This document shows, in pieces, positions 63,476 to 64,000 of a stretch of DNA of 64,000 bases. The notes under the pieces are model-generated. The model was given only the letters and a program-made list of their open reading frames with translations. It made no database searches and was not told the DNA's origin. The position numbers and the translations under genes are program-made. The first letter of the stretch is position 1. Every line of letters begins with the position of its first letter. Source of the DNA: Bacteroidota bacterium (lineage in GTDB: Bacteria > Bacteroidota > Ignavibacteria > UBA10030 > UBA8401); NCBI GenBank assembly GCA_035506275.1, contig DATJPT010000019.1:186001-250000 (forward strand), in the 5' to 3' direction.

Positions 63476-64000
63476 ATGAGATTTTTGCGAACGCCATTCT
63501 TCTTGCTGGTTTCTGTTCTCTGGCTCCTGCCCCTTTCCGCAGGAGCTCAAGAGAATCCTGTTGATTACGTCGATCCGCGGATCGGCGCTTCGGGGGACGA
63601 CAGCAATTGCAACATTGGTCCTCAGCTTCCTTTCGGCTCTATCAACCCCGCTCCGGAAACACCGAACTCAAATCAAAACGGATACAATCCCGCCCAGCCG
63701 ATCCGTGGATTTGGACAGTTGCATGTCAGCGGAATCGGCTGGACAAAATACGGCGAGGTCTTTGTTTCACCGCAGGTCGGCCTCGCCGTCGGTGAACTGG
63801 AACACGATTCACCCAAAGCTGATGAGGTTGTCTGTCCATACCGGTATGGCGTCACGCTCACTCGGTATGCCGTTCGGGCCGAGGTCGCACCGGCGATGCA
63901 TTCCGCGATCTATCGCTTTACATTCCCCGAGACGGACGCCGCCAGCGTTATTATCGATGCAACACATAACATTCCGATGGACATCGTCCCGTATGTCGGT
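63476..64000 (+). CDS. Glycoside hydrolase family 92-like alpha-mannosidase precursor (3' end outside the window)
   Basis: The first 175 residues of an exported protein. A signal peptide covers residues 1-24 (LLVSVLWLLPLSAGAQ). The mature start VDYVDPRIGASGDDSNC and QLPFGSINPAPETPN, then IRGFGQLHVSGIGWTKYGE, follow the GH92 N-terminal pattern (VxPxIGT, PFGMVxPSPD, GFSHTHLSG). GH92 enzymes remove alpha-mannose from glycans. The catalytic C-terminal domain is beyond the window. No stop occurs before position 64000. Use in glycan uptake or cell-surface turnover is inference. Confidence 0.85.
   Translation, partial: MRFLRTPFFLLVSVLWLLPLSAGAQENPVDYVDPRIGASGDDSNCNIGPQLPFGSINPAPETPNSNQNGYNPAQPIRGFGQLHVSGIGWTKYGEVFVSPQVGLAVGELEHDSPKADEVVCPYRYGVTLTRYAVRAEVAPAMHSAIYRFTFPETDAASVIIDATHNIPMDIVPYVG

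Overview
The window (about 55% GC by eye, densely coded, few spacers) looks like a chromosomal segment of a free-living Gram-negative (diderm) bacterium of the Bacteroidota/Ignavibacteriota-Chlorobiota (FCB) neighbourhood. Pointers are lipoproteins and a YbgF-like envelope protein, MreB/MreC with a RodZ-like protein, a TraR/DksA protein with a Lys/Ala-rich tail, an ileS-dksA-lspA-rluA run, a complex I nuoABCDEF block and a GH92 glycosidase. Promoters that can be read by eye are sigma70-like (TTGACT, 17 bp, TAnnTT) and several genes have clear Shine-Dalgarno sites. Both argue against a classical Bacteroidia genome. The species assignment is inference. There is one tRNA, no rRNA, no transposase, no phage and no CRISPR array.

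Layout. 1-2.3 kb: end of a membrane protein and a sodium:solute symporter. 2.4-9.8 kb (minus): STAS protein, glycosyltransferase-like protein, ligA, RodZ-like protein, hybrid histidine kinase and a scaffold/response regulator. 9.8-13.1 kb (minus): aroE-larE and a long TPR protein. 13.2-21 kb (plus): yggS-divIVA, purine nucleoside phosphorylase, ileS-dksA-lspA-rluA. 21-31.8 kb (minus): mreB-mreC, purN-purH, Cu/Zn superoxide dismutase, LD-carboxypeptidase, nuoABCDEF. 32.2-48.1 kb (plus): B12-dependent ribonucleotide reductase, hisBHAFI followed by a sugar kinase, an RfbD-like reductase and a lipoprotein, then serS, a heterodimeric ABC exporter, fructose-1,6-bisphosphatase and a DnaQ-like exonuclease. 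48.1-52.7 kb: YbgF-like lipoprotein, TrpB2, ATP-grasp protein, SpoU methyltransferase. 53.0 kb: tRNA-Arg. 53.3-61.2 kb (plus): a six-gene two-component cluster. 61.3-64 kb: amino-acid permease, small membrane protein, start of a GH92 glycosidase.

The best candidate for something undescribed is the signalling cluster at 53.3-61.2 kb together with its relative at 6.4-9.7 kb. Each locus has a protein with the same unusual plan: a TPR-like N-terminus, a Pro-rich linker, a helical middle domain and a receiver at the C-terminus. In the 8.7 kb copy the receiver keeps its phospho-acceptor Asp. In the 53.3 kb copy that Asp is replaced by His, so it should be a pseudo-receiver. The 53 kb locus adds a single-domain receiver, a membrane hybrid kinase with two receivers, two receiver-first histidine kinases in a row, and a Cys-containing protein of unknown function.

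Two non-coding patterns also stand out. First, degenerate ATGAACA/CAATGAA-type repeats, several arranged as inverted repeats, fill the spacers in front of several genes (ileS, mreC, hisH, hisF, serS and both ABC genes). Second, the 5' end of tRNA-Arg is duplicated 70 bp upstream as a 17-nt direct repeat, and the upstream copy forms half of a 15-bp hairpin, as if a small element had inserted between the tRNA promoter and the tRNA.
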